Positions 39,411 through 47,928 of a stretch of 64,000 bases of DNA are shown piece after piece (the stretch's first letter is position 1; every line of letters begins with the position of its first letter). The translations under genes and the position numbers were made by a program. The notes under the pieces are model-generated. The model made no database searches, was not told the origin of the DNA, and saw nothing but the letters and a program-made list of their open reading frames with translations. Source of the stretch: Actinomadura violacea (GTDB lineage: Bacteria; Actinomycetota; Actinomycetes; Streptosporangiales; Streptosporangiaceae); contig NZ_JAGEPF010000014.1 of assembly GCF_017573465.1 (NCBI RefSeq), positions 186,001-250,000 on the forward strand. Reading direction: 5' to 3'.

Positions 39411-41024
39411 TCAGCCGACGAGCGCGCGGGCGGCGGCGTAGTCGGCCTTGCCGTTGGGCAGCCGCAGCGGCGCGTCGGTCCGCACGAACGCCTTCGGGAT
39501 CTTGTAGCGGGCCAGGTGGACGGCGCAGCCGTCGCGCAGCGCGCCGTCCTCCGGGGCCGCCGCCGGGCGCAGCACCGCGACGATCTCGGTACCCCAGCGC
39601 TCGCTCGGCCGGCCCACGACCAGCGCGTCCTCGACGCCGGGCAGCGCGCGCAGCACGCCCTCGACCTCCTCGGCGAACACCTTCTCGCCGCCGGTGTTGA
39701 TCGTCGTCGCCTCGCGCCCGTGCACCTCGACGGTGCCGTCGGCGAGGTGCCGGGCGCGGTCGCCCGGCACGACCAGGCGGTCGCCGTCGATCGTCAGGAA
39801 CGTCGCGGCGGTCTTGTCCGGGTCGCCGAGGTAGCCGAGCGGGATCGCGTCGCCGCCCTTGGCCAGCCAGCCCATCTCGTCCTCGCCCGGGGCCAGCCTG
39901 CGGGTCCGGTCGGCGCTGAGCACCGCGCCGCCCGGCGCCATCGCGAACGTGCGCGCCTCCGCGCCGGCGCGGGTCACCGAGAAGCCGCTCTCCGACGAGC
40001 CGAGGACGTCGATGATCCGCACGCCGGGCAGCAGGTCCAGCAGCCGCCGCTTCACCTCCGGGCTCACCGCCGCCGCCGAGTTGATCAGCGTGCGGAGCGT
40101 GCCGAGGTCGTGCGGGCGGCGCTCCAGCGCGTCCGCGATCGGCCGCGCGAACGCGTCGCCGACCAGCGGCATCCGGGTCGCCTTCTCGCGTTCGGCGGTG
40201 GCCATCAGGTCGGCCGCGTCCAGGCCGTCCACCCGGTCGGGGAAGATCACGCAGCCGCCGGCGCACCAGGCGCCGAGCGCCGACCAGGTGCCGGCGCCGT
40301 GCATCATCGGCGGGCCGACGAGGACCCGCTGGTCGCTGCGCAGCGCCTTCACGACCGCCTCGTCCAGGTCGTCGAGGGGGGAGCCGTCGCGGCGGCGTAG
40401 GCCGAGCGGCCCGAGCATCAGGTCGCCGATCCGCCACAGCACGCCCTTGGGCAGCCCGGTCGTCCCGCCGGTGTAGAGGATGTGCAGGTCACCGGCGTCG
40501 GGCCGGACGCCGGGCAGCGGATCGGCGGACGCCGCCGCGAGCGCCGCCTCGTAGTCGAGGGCGCCCGGCACCAGGCCGGCGCCGGACTCGTCGGCCACCT
40601 GGAGGAGGAGCGGCGGCGCGTCGAGGCGCTTGGCGACCCGCTCGATCGCGTCGGCGAACCGCGCGTGGAACATGATCGCGGCCGGGCGCGCGTCCGCGAA
40701 CAGCTGCGCCAGCTCGTCGTCGACGTACCGGTAGTTGACGTTGAACGGGGCGACGCGGGCCTTGTGCGCGCCGACCAGGCCCTCCACGTACTCGGGGCCG
40801 TTGTGCAGGTAGAGCGCGAGGTGGTCGTGCGGGGACTCCCACGCTCCGGCCGGGCGCCCGTCGTGCAGGCCGAGCCCGTGCCCGTGCAGGACGTGCGCGA
40901 GCCGCCGCGTCCGCTCGGCGACGTCGCTCCAGCTCAGCCGCCGGTCGCGCCAGACCAGGGCCTCGCGGTCGGGAACGGCGGCGGCGACGGCCTCGTGCAG
41001 GGTCGCCAGGTCGAGCTGGGGCAT
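39411..41024 (-). CDS. Acyl-CoA synthetase (FadD-type, AMP-binding)
   Basis: 537 residues. P-loop ILYTGGTTGLPKGVLWRIGD (about 178-197), adenylation motif ending LGSSESGFSVT, and C-terminal TGGEKVFAEEVEGVLRALPG and YKIPKAFV with the catalytic Lys of PNGKADY near the end. The G-G-T-T-G-x-P-K-G-V-x-W form is typical of actinobacterial fatty-acyl or steroid-side-chain CoA ligases (FadD19-like). The product feeds beta-oxidation; the actual substrate is unknown. Confidence 0.9.
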   Translation of the reverse strand: MPQLDLATLHEAVAAAVPDREALVWRDRRLSWSDVAERTRRLAHVLHGHGLGLHDGRPAGAWESPHDHLALYLHNGPEYVEGLVGAHKARVAPFNVNYRYVDDELAQLFADARPAAIMFHARFADAIERVAKRLDAPPLLLQVADESGAGLVPGALDYEAALAAASADPLPGVRPDAGDLHILYTGGTTGLPKGVLWRIGDLMLGPLGLRRRDGSPLDDLDEAVVKALRSDQRVLVGPPMMHGAGTWSALGAWCAGGCVIFPDRVDGLDAADLMATAEREKATRMPLVGDAFARPIADALERRPHDLGTLRTLINSAAAVSPEVKRRLLDLLPGVRIIDVLGSSESGFSVTRAGAEARTFAMAPGGAVLSADRTRRLAPGEDEMGWLAKGGDAIPLGYLGDPDKTAATFLTIDGDRLVVPGDRARHLADGTVEVHGREATTINTGGEKVFAEEVEGVLRALPGVEDALVVGRPSERWGTEIVAVLRPAAAPEDGALRDGCAVHLARYKIPKAFVRTDAPLRLPNGKADYAAARALVG

Positions 41025-41161
41025 GCGGCTCTCCTTCGGGGACGGAACGCGTCGGAACGCGTCGGGACGCGCGTCGGAGGTCAGCGTAAACGACTACTTA
41101 CCGTCGTGACCGAATCAGGTTCGATTACCGGCATGTCGCGCCAAAGCCCGACAATCTGCAG

Positions 41162-41977
41162 GTGGTCGGATCGCAAAAGCCCGTGGGGGAGGTGACCCGC
41201 GGCACCACGAACCCCAACCGCCTGCGCCGGATCGACCGCTGGATCGCCGCCACGCAGGCCCCCGCGCTGCGCACGGGCGACCGCCCGCTCGCCGTCGACC
41301 TCGGCTACGGCGCGTCCCCCGTCACCACCTACGAGCTCTACACGCGGCTGCGCGCCGTCTCGCCCCGGCTCGAGGTCGTCGGCATCGAGATCGAACCCGA
41401 CCGCGTCGCCGCGGGCCACGCCTTCCTCGCACGGACCGGACCGCACGACGGGCTGTCGTTCCGGCGCGGCGGCTTCGAGGTGCCCGTCCCGCGCCGGCCC
41501 GCCCTGATCCGCGCGTTCAACGTGCTGCGCCAGTACGACGAGCCCGCCGCCTGGCGAGCCTGGGAGCGGTTGTGCGCGCGGCTCGCGCCCGGCGGCGTGC
41601 TCGTCGAGGGCACCTGCGACGAGATCGGCCGCCGCGCCGTCTGGGTGACGCTCACCCCGGACGGTCCGCGGACGATCACGTTCGCGGCGCAGCTTCCCGC
41701 CCTCAGGCGCCCGTCCGACCTGGCCGAACGCCTGCCGAAGACGCTGATCCACCGCAACGTGCCCGGCGAGCCCGTCCACGATCTGCTCGTGGCGTTCGAC
41801 CGGTGCTGGGCGACGGCCGCGCCGCACTCGGCGTTCGGTCCGCGCGCGCGGTGGGTCGAGGCCGTCCGGCTTCTCGCCCGGACCCATCCCGTCCTGTCGC
41901 ACCCGCCCTACGGCGGCCGGCGGCGTTGGCGCCTGGGCGAACTGACCCTGCCCTGGCAGGCCGTAGCCCCTCGTTGA
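41162..41977 (+). CDS. SAM-dependent methyltransferase-like protein
   Basis: 271 residues. Motif I PLAVDLGYGASPVTTYELYT, then LEVVGIEIEPDRV, and a methyltransferase-like order of strands (ALIRAFNVLRQYDEPAAWRA, LAPGGVLVEGTCDE). GTG start next to a CAATCT box. The C-terminus ends in Arg, with the stop inside the palindromic repeat 41972-42035. It belongs to a conserved actinobacterial class I methyltransferase group; substrate unknown. Confidence 0.8.
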   Translation: MVGSQKPVGEVTRGTTNPNRLRRIDRWIAATQAPALRTGDRPLAVDLGYGASPVTTYELYTRLRAVSPRLEVVGIEIEPDRVAAGHAFLARTGPHDGLSFRRGGFEVPVPRRPALIRAFNVLRQYDEPAAWRAWERLCARLAPGGVLVEGTCDEIGRRAVWVTLTPDGPRTITFAAQLPALRRPSDLAERLPKTLIHRNVPGEPVHDLLVAFDRCWATAAPHSAFGPRARWVEAVRLLARTHPVLSHPPYGGRRRWRLGELTLPWQAVAPR

Positions 41978-42035
41978 CTTGCGGCGTGTCGTCCTTAAAA
42001 CGGCTCCCTTAAGGACGACACGCCGCAAGTCAACG
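41972..42035. repeat. Dispersed palindromic terminator repeat, copy 2
   Basis: Arms 41972-41998 and 42009-42035 are perfectly complementary over 27 bp, loop 10 bases. The outer 25 bases of each arm are identical to copy 1 at 34946-35009. Again CGT-TGA at the edge supplies the last Arg codon and stop of the upstream gene, and the element lies between convergent genes (SDR stop four bases beyond). Confidence 0.9.
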
Positions 42036-42038
42036 GGC

Positions 42039-42800
42039 TCAGCTCTCGCGGTGCAGCTTGTAGGGGGCCGCCTGGACGCGGGGCTGGACGTCGATCCGGT
42101 CGATGTTTACGTGCGGCGGGCGCGTCACCGCCCACGCGACGCAGTCCGCCACGTCCTCCGCCACCAGCGGCTCCGGGACGCCCTGGTACGGCTTCGCCGC
42201 CCGCTCCTCGTCGCCGCGGAACCGGACCAGCGAGAACTCCTCGGTCTTCACCAGGCCCGGCGCGACCTCGGTGATCCGCACCGGCTTGGCCACCAGCTCC
42301 AGCCGCATGACCTCGTTCACCGCGTACGCGGCGTGCTTGGCCGCGTTGTACCCTCCGCCGCCCTCGTACGGGACGTGCGCCGCGAGCGAGGTGACGTTCA
42401 CCACGTGCCCCTCGCCGCTCTCGATCAGCTTCGGCAGCAGCGCCTTCGTCACCCGGACGAGCCCGAGCACGTTCGTCTCGTACATGGCCCGGTAGTCGTC
42501 GAGGTCGGCGGTCTCGACGGTGTCCAGGCCGAGCGCGCCGCCCGCGTTGTTGACCAGCACGTGGCAGCCGCCGACCGCCGCGACCAGGGCGTCCACCGAC
42601 TCCTGCGAGGTCACGTCCAGGGCGACCGGCACGATCTTGGCCGCGCCGGGGACCTCCTCGGAGATCTCCTTGGCGAGTTCGCCGAGGCGCTCGCGGCGCC
42701 GCGCCGCCAGCACGACGTTGAACCCCTCGGCCGCCAGCCGCCTGGCCGTGGCGGCCCCGATTCCGCTGCTTGCTCCGGTCACTACCGCGGTCTTACGCAT
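42039..42800 (-). CDS. SDR-family NAD(P)-dependent oxidoreductase
   Basis: 253 residues, classical short-chain dehydrogenase: TAVVTGASSGIGAATARRLA, the NNAG motif (VLVNNAGGALG), catalytic Ser in NVTSLAAHVPYEGG, and GYNAAKHAAY with the Y-x-x-x-K. The YdfG-like 3-hydroxy acid dehydrogenase group is the closest match. It runs into the palindromic repeat at its 3' end. Confidence 0.92.
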   Translation of the reverse strand: MRKTAVVTGASSGIGAATARRLAAEGFNVVLAARRRERLGELAKEISEEVPGAAKIVPVALDVTSQESVDALVAAVGGCHVLVNNAGGALGLDTVETADLDDYRAMYETNVLGLVRVTKALLPKLIESGEGHVVNVTSLAAHVPYEGGGGYNAAKHAAYAVNEVMRLELVAKPVRITEVAPGLVKTEEFSLVRFRGDEERAAKPYQGVPEPLVAEDVADCVAWAVTRPPHVNIDRIDVQPRVQAAPYKLHRES

Positions 42801-42975
42801 GCGTCCAGCCTCCCAGGTGCGGGCGCGGCGGCAGGCCCGAGGGGCCCGAGGAGGCCCGAGGAGGCACGGTGCGGCCCGGTGAGGTCGATCACTGTGGCGA
42901 GAAGTGACGATTGTCCCCCTTGCCGAGGGAACAGGTAACGCGGTCGATAGGTTGCACTACCGGAGGTGGTGTCCG

Positions 42976-44319
42976 GTGTCGCGTCGTATCAACCGAGTTG
43001 CGACGGTCAGTGTTCATACTTCCCCCCTGGATCAACCCGGTACCGGCGACGCGGGCGGCATGAACGTCTACATCGTCGAGGTGGCCAAGCGGCTCGCCGC
43101 GCGCGGCGTCGAGGTGGACATCTTCACCCGCGCCACCTGCCGCGCCCTGCCGCCCGTCGCCGAGCTCGCGCCCGGCGTCCTCGTCCGGCACGTCGTCGCC
43201 GGACCGTTCGAGGAGCTCGACAAGGGCGAGCTGCCGCGCCAGCTGTGCGGCTTCACCTCCGGCGTGCTGCGCGCCGAAGCGTCCTACGACCCCGGCCACT
43301 ACGACCTCCTGCACACCCACTACTGGCTTTCCGGACAGGCCGGATGGGCGGCCAAGCAGCGCTGGGGCGTCCCGCTCGTGCACTCGATGCACACCATGGC
43401 CAAGGTCAAGAACGCCGCGCTCGCCGGCGGCGACAAGCCCGAGCCCGCCGAGCGCGTCCTCGGCGAGGAGCAGGTCGTCGCCTCCTCCGACCAGCTCGTC
43501 GCCAACACCCGCAAGGAGGCCGACGAGCTGATCGGCCTCTACGGCGCCGACCCCGGCCGCGTCGCCGTCGTCAGCCCCGGCGTCGACCTGTCGCTGTTCC
43601 GCCCCGAATCCCCGGTCCTCGCCCGCAGCACCGGGCTCCTCCCGCACCGCACCGGCCCCGCCCGCCGCCGCCTCGGCCTGCCCCGCGAGGCCTACGTCCT
43701 GCTGTTCGTCGGCCGCATCCAGCCCCTCAAAGCCCCCGACCTGCTGCTGCGCGCGGCCGCCCGCATGCTCGCCGACGACCCCTCGCTGCGCTCCAAGCTC
43801 GTCGTCGCCGTCGTCGGCGGCCCCAGCGGCTCCGGCCGCTCCCGCCCCGAGGGCCTCCAGGCCCTCGCCGCCGAACTCGGCATCGCCGACGTCGTCCGGT
43901 TCGAGCCGCCCGCCGCGCAGGCGGACCTCGCCGACTGGTACCGCGCCGCCGACGTCACCGTCGTCCCCTCGCACAGCGAGTCGTTCGGCCTCGTCGCCGT
44001 CGAGTCGCAGGCCTGCGGGACGCCGGTCGTCGCGTCCCGCGTCGGCGGACTGTGCACCGCCGTCGCCGACGGCGAGTCCGGCGTCCTGATCCCCGGCCAC
44101 GACCCCGCCGACTACGCCGCCGTCCTGCGCCGCCTGCACGCCGAACCCGGCCGCCACAACCGCCTCGCCCGCGGCGCCGTCCGCCACGCCCAGGACTTCG
44201 GCTGGGACGCCACCGTCGACAGCCTCCTGGACGTGTATACCGGTGCCATGTCGCTACCGGCCGTCCGCCTCGCACCGCCCACGCTCTCCCCGCAGCTCAC
44301 CGCGGAGGTGACGGCATGA
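42976..44319 (+). CDS. mshA: D-inositol-3-phosphate glycosyltransferase (mycothiol)
   Basis: 447 residues of the GT4 family, first step of mycothiol biosynthesis (UDP-GlcNAc plus 1L-inositol 1-phosphate). Signatures: VSVHTSPLDQPGTGDAGGMN, VYIVEVAKRL; HTHYWLSGQAGW; SPGVDLSLFRP; and the GT-B E(x7)E element SESFGLVAVESQACGTPVVA. GTG 42976 is chosen (GGAGG nine bases upstream); the frame is open further 5'. The stop overlaps the YbjN start by four bases. Confidence 0.96.
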   Translation: MSRRINRVATVSVHTSPLDQPGTGDAGGMNVYIVEVAKRLAARGVEVDIFTRATCRALPPVAELAPGVLVRHVVAGPFEELDKGELPRQLCGFTSGVLRAEASYDPGHYDLLHTHYWLSGQAGWAAKQRWGVPLVHSMHTMAKVKNAALAGGDKPEPAERVLGEEQVVASSDQLVANTRKEADELIGLYGADPGRVAVVSPGVDLSLFRPESPVLARSTGLLPHRTGPARRRLGLPREAYVLLFVGRIQPLKAPDLLLRAAARMLADDPSLRSKLVVAVVGGPSGSGRSRPEGLQALAAELGIADVVRFEPPAAQADLADWYRAADVTVVPSHSESFGLVAVESQACGTPVVASRVGGLCTAVADGESGVLIPGHDPADYAAVLRRLHAEPGRHNRLARGAVRHAQDFGWDATVDSLLDVYTGAMSLPAVRLAPPTLSPQLTAEVTA

Positions 44320-44822
44320 CCGGAGCGAACACGAGCACCGTCGAGACGATCCGGGGCGCGCTCAAGGCCGCCGAGCTGGAGTTCGACGAGCCGCGCGAGA
44401 ACGCGTTCTTCGTCAAGCTGCCCGGGCAGCACAAGCTCGCCACCATGACCTGGCTGATCGTCGGCGACCACAGCCTCCACGTCGAGGCGTTCTTCTGCCG
44501 CCGCCCCGACGAGAACCACGCCGAGTTCTACCGGTTCCTGCTGGAGAAGAACGGCCGCATGTACGGGGTCGCGTTCGCGCTCGACGACGTCGGCGACGTC
44601 CACCTCGTCGGCAAGGTGCCGCTGGAGTCGGTCAGCCCCGACGAGATCGACCGGCTGCTCGGCTGCGTCCTCACCTATTCCGACGAGAACTTCGACAAGG
44701 CGCTGGAGCGCGGGTTCAAGTCGTCGATCCAGCGCGAATGGGACTGGCGCGTCAAGCGCGGCGAGAGCCTGGCCAACCTGCAGGCCTTCGCGTCCTTCGC
44801 GGACCCGGCCAACCGCGGCTAG
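44316..44822 (+). CDS. YbjN-domain protein
   Basis: 168 residues with the YbjN/T3SS-chaperone-like fold: VETIRGALKAAELEFDEPRE, NAFFVKLPGQHKLATMTWL, HVEAFFCRRPDENHAEFYRF, LLEKNGRMYGVAFALDD. It is coupled to mshA by an ATGA overlap and followed 26 bases later by gpmA. The mshA-ybjN-gpmA order is conserved in actinobacteria; the role of YbjN here is unknown. Confidence 0.9.
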   Translation: MTGANTSTVETIRGALKAAELEFDEPRENAFFVKLPGQHKLATMTWLIVGDHSLHVEAFFCRRPDENHAEFYRFLLEKNGRMYGVAFALDDVGDVHLVGKVPLESVSPDEIDRLLGCVLTYSDENFDKALERGFKSSIQREWDWRVKRGESLANLQAFASFADPANRG

Positions 44823-44848
44823 ATCCGGCGGCCGATAGGCTCTGCACC

Positions 44849-45676
44849 ATGGCGACCCTGGTATTGCTCCGGCATGGCGAAAGCGTCTGGAACGCGGAGG
44901 GCCTGTTCACCGGCTGGGTGGACGTCGACCTCTCCACGAAGGGCGAGAGCGAGGCGACCCGCGGCGGCGACCTGCTGCTCGACGCCGACATCACCCCCGA
45001 CGTGGTGCACACCTCGCTGCTGAAGCGGGCCATCCGCACCGCCAACATCGCGCTGGACGTCGCGGACCTGCTGTGGATCCCCGTCAAGCGCTCGTGGCGG
45101 CTCAATGAGCGGCACTATGGCGCGCTCCAGGGCAAGAACAAGACGCAGACGCGCGAGGAATTCGGCGAAGAGCAGTTCATGACCTGGCGCCGGTCCTACG
45201 ACACCCCGCCGCCGCCGATCAAGGACGACGACCCGCTGTCCCAGGTCAACGACCTGCGCTACGCGGAGCTGCCGTCCGAGCTGATCCCCCGGTCGGAGTG
45301 CCTCGCCGACGTCGTCGACCGGCTGCTGCCGTACTGGTACGACTCGATCGTCCCGGACCTCGCCGCGGGCAAGACCGTCCTGGTCGCCGCGCACGGCAAC
45401 TCGCTGCGCGCCCTGGTGAAGCACCTCGACGACATCTCCGACGAGCAGATCGTCGGCCTGAACATCCCGACCGGCATCCCGCTGGTCTACGAGCTGGACG
45501 ACGACTTCGCGCCGCTCAAGCGCGGCGGCGAGTACCTCGACCCGGCCGCCGCCAAGGCCGCCATCGAGGCCGTCAAGAACCAGGGCGGCGGCGCCGGCAA
45601 GAAGGCCGCGCCCGCCCCGAAGAAGCCCGAGCCGAAGAAGGACGCCCCGAAGTCCCGGCGGGGCCGCAAGAAGTAG
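44849..45676 (+). CDS. gpmA: 2,3-bisphosphoglycerate-dependent phosphoglycerate mutase
   Basis: 275 residues. Catalytic RHG at LLRHGESVWNAEGLFTGW (His9), NERHYGALQGKNKTQTREEF, and the second His in VLVAAHGNSLRALVKHL. It interconverts 3- and 2-phosphoglycerate in glycolysis. The catalytic domain ends near residue 245; the last 35 residues are a Lys/Pro/Ala-rich tail (GKKAAPAPKKPEPKKDAPKS) not needed for catalysis. A perfect terminator follows. Confidence 0.95.
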   Translation: MATLVLLRHGESVWNAEGLFTGWVDVDLSTKGESEATRGGDLLLDADITPDVVHTSLLKRAIRTANIALDVADLLWIPVKRSWRLNERHYGALQGKNKTQTREEFGEEQFMTWRRSYDTPPPPIKDDDPLSQVNDLRYAELPSELIPRSECLADVVDRLLPYWYDSIVPDLAAGKTVLVAAHGNSLRALVKHLDDISDEQIVGLNIPTGIPLVYELDDDFAPLKRGGEYLDPAAAKAAIEAVKNQGGGAGKKAAPAPKKPEPKKDAPKSRRGRKK

Positions 45677-45685
45677 GCATTTGTT

Positions 45686-45715
45686 AAGGGGGACCGCCGT
45701 TCGGCGGTCCCCCTT
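45686..45715. terminator. Perfect bidirectional terminator
   Basis: AAGGGGGACCGCCG (45686-45699) and CGGCGGTCCCCCTT (45702-45715) pair over 14 bp with a 2-base loop, between gpmA and the convergent small membrane-protein gene. Confidence 0.9.
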
Positions 45716-45723
45716 CGCGCTTT

Positions 45724-45996
45724 TCAGTCCGCGAAGATCGGGATGAGCGGCGTGAGCGTGGCGCTGAGCCCGAAGAACGCCAGCGGCCCGCTCACCCAGG
45801 CTGACGCCCGCGCCTGGTCGTGGTCCGCGCCGGCGTCCTCCAGTTTGCGCCGCAGGTCCGCGTAAGGGCCTCTGCCCCGGTCGGGCAACGGCATCAGCGC
45901 CACAGGTGCGTACGCGAAACTCACGACAATGCTCAACGTGCGTACGAGCCATTCGTCCGGCACCCGGTACCGGAGCCGGGCGAGCGTCAGAGGCAC
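45724..45996 (-). CDS. Small two-helix membrane protein, unrecognised
   Basis: About 90 residues from GTG 45996, which overlaps the upstream stop by ten bases. Two hydrophobic segments (WLVRTLSIVVSFAYAPVALM and GPLAFFGLSATLTPLIPIF) flank a charged stretch. Translationally coupled to the next gene. No family is recognised. Confidence 0.6.
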   Translation of the reverse strand: MPLTLARLRYRVPDEWLVRTLSIVVSFAYAPVALMPLPDRGRGPYADLRRKLEDAGADHDQARASAWVSGPLAFFGLSATLTPLIPIFAD

Positions 45997-46481
45997 GTCC
46001 AGCAGTACAGGTGCTCGCCGGCGTCGCGGGCCTGCCGCGCGAGTTCGATGAGGGCGTCGGCGAGCGGGCGCAGGTCGTCGGGCGACGCTCCGCGCAGTTC
46101 GTCGGTCTGCGACCACGCGACGACCGCGTCCTGGACGTCCGTTTCGGGCACCGACGCGAGGGTGTCCCGTACGGAGTCGCTGAACTCCTCCACCCACGGG
46201 CCCGTGGCCCAGGGGTCGTCCTCGTCCTCCGGCCCTTCGGGACCGGGCATCGGGCTGGTCGGCCACACCATCGTGGAGGCGACGACGTCCACGCTCCAGG
46301 GCACGGACTTGATGATCGCGATGAGCCGCCCGAAGACGACGGCCGGATCGACGCCCTTGGTACTGATCCCGTCGAAGACGGGATCCGCGACACCGACCAG
46401 GGGCCCGGTGTCGGTCTCCTCCAGCGCTCGCACCACCGCAGCCGCGTCGGGGGCACGGAAGTAGTCGTTCTCGACGCCCAT
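45987..46481 (-). CDS. Hypothetical protein
   Basis: 164 residues starting MGVENDYFRAPDAAAVVRAL, with AGGAGG about seven bases before the ATG. Acidic middle (GPEGPEDEDDPWATG) and a helical C-terminal part (DLRPLADALIELARQARDAG) ending EHLYCWTCL. The N-terminal VENDYF and VVRALE pattern occurs in actinobacterial proteins of unknown function. It is the first gene of a two-gene coupled unit. Confidence 0.7.
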   Translation of the reverse strand: MGVENDYFRAPDAAAVVRALEETDTGPLVGVADPVFDGISTKGVDPAVVFGRLIAIIKSVPWSVDVVASTMVWPTSPMPGPEGPEDEDDPWATGPWVEEFSDSVRDTLASVPETDVQDAVVAWSQTDELRGASPDDLRPLADALIELARQARDAGEHLYCWTCL

Positions 46482-46554
46482 GGGGGAGCCTCCTCAGCAT
46501 CGTTAGGCGACAGTAGATCATGATCCACGGGTACCGCCGTCGCCTCGGCGGCGT

Positions 46555-47796
46555 TCACCGAGGCCGCAGGACGCGGGGGCCGGTCGTGCGCAGGGGCGGG
46601 GTGGCGACCGCCACGGCGGCGACGGCGGCGAGGCAGAGGAGGCCGCCGCTGACGGCGGCCGCGGCGCCGGACGTGGCGTCCGCGACGAGCCCGGCGCGCA
46701 TGTTCCCGAGGTCGGGACCGGCCTGCCCGACGATCTGCTCGGCGGCGCCGACCCGTCCGAGCAGTTCGTTCGGGGTGTGCGTCTGGACGACGGTGCTCCG
46801 CGACACCACGGACACGGTGTCGGCGGCGCCCGCCAGGACGAGGCAGGCGAGGCCCGTCCACGGGCCGGGCGACAGCCCGAACAGCGCGAGCGACGCGCCC
46901 CACCCGGCGGAGCCGGCGAGCATCACCAGGCCTGGGTGGGGGAGCCGGGTGAACGTCCCGGAGAACAGCGACGCGGCGACGCCGCCGACCGCGATCGCGG
47001 TGAGGAACAGCCCGAGCGTGCGCGGGTCGCCGCCGAACCGCTCCGCGTTGATCAGCGGGAACAGGCTGATCGGCATCGCGAGGACGGTGGCGGCCAGGTC
47101 GGTGAGCAGTGCCCCGCGGATCATCGGCGTCCGGACGAGGAACGCCAGGCCGTCCAGCACTCCGCCGAGGCCGGGACGCGCGGGCTCGTCGCCCGGGGGC
47201 ATCGGCGGCAGGCCGAACGCGCCGTAGAGCGCGGCGGCGAAGGTGAGCGCGTCGATCAGGTAGCAGCCGCCGACGCCGAGGCCGCCCACGATCAGCCCGC
47301 CCAGCGCGGGCCCGACCAGCATCGCGCCCTGGAAGGCGATGCGCCGCAGCGCGAGGCCCGCGGCGACCTGCTGCTTCGGCAGCAGGCGCGGGATGAACGT
47401 GCGCGATGCCGGTCCGCCGCCCGCGGTGAAGCAGGACTGCACCGCGACCACCCCGAGGACCGCGGCCGGCGGCATGTCCCCGAGGAGGCCCTGAAGTGCG
47501 AGAACGAACGAGCACACCGTCTGCCCGCCGGTCGTCAGCAGGTAGAACCTGCGGCGGTCCACCCGGTCGACGACCGACCCCGCGAAGAGCCCGAGCGCGA
47601 CCAGGGGGACCGCCTGCGCGAGCCCGACGGCGCCGGTCCAGGTGGTGCTCTTCGTCGCCTGCCAGATCTGGAACATCACGGCGACGAGCGTCATCTGCCC
47701 GCCGAACCCGGAGAGCGTCTGCCCGATCCACAACCGCCGGAAGGCGGGCGACGCCCGCAGTGGAGCGACGTCGAGCAGCAGGCTCTTCAACCCCAC
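46555..47796 (-). CDS. MFS transporter (EntS-like, 12 TM)
   Basis: 413 residues. N-terminal PLRASPAFRRLWIGQTLSGF is the mark of the MFS_3/EntS exporters that move siderophores or macrolides. It has about twelve helices, motif A-like GSVVDRVDRRR and a cytosolic loop near residue 200. GTG start with GGAGGGAA upstream. The upstream 60 bases hold the scar at 47816-47907. Confidence 0.9.
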   Translation of the reverse strand: MGLKSLLLDVAPLRASPAFRRLWIGQTLSGFGGQMTLVAVMFQIWQATKSTTWTGAVGLAQAVPLVALGLFAGSVVDRVDRRRFYLLTTGGQTVCSFVLALQGLLGDMPPAAVLGVVAVQSCFTAGGGPASRTFIPRLLPKQQVAAGLALRRIAFQGAMLVGPALGGLIVGGLGVGGCYLIDALTFAAALYGAFGLPPMPPGDEPARPGLGGVLDGLAFLVRTPMIRGALLTDLAATVLAMPISLFPLINAERFGGDPRTLGLFLTAIAVGGVAASLFSGTFTRLPHPGLVMLAGSAGWGASLALFGLSPGPWTGLACLVLAGAADTVSVVSRSTVVQTHTPNELLGRVGAAEQIVGQAGPDLGNMRAGLVADATSGAAAAVSGGLLCLAAVAAVAVATPPLRTTGPRVLRPR

Positions 47797-47815
47797 GCGT
47801 TCCCTCCAAGGCCGG

Positions 47816-47907
47816 TCACGGGAGCTGCGGCCGGTCCGTGCTCGGGTCGGTCACGGCGTTCCTCCGTGGCAAGGATGCCAGCGGCGGGAACGGGCCGGCG
47901 GGCGGTG
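47816..47907 (-). pseudogene. Scar of an MFS-TetR junction (TetR start remnant)
   Basis: Minus-strand reading gives LASLPRRNAVTDPSTDRPQL then stop, closely matching LAFLPRRTIVTDPSTARPKP at the junction of the MFS-TetR fusion (50250-50321). The plus-strand DNA aligns over about 70 bases at roughly three-quarters identity. It has its own ribosome binding site (CGGAGGAACGCC) before GTG 47854, but the frame ends after 12 codons. It is therefore a vestige, although a short coupled leader ORF is possible. Confidence 0.65.
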
Positions 47908-47928
47908 CGCCGAGGACGAGCGCGCGCC

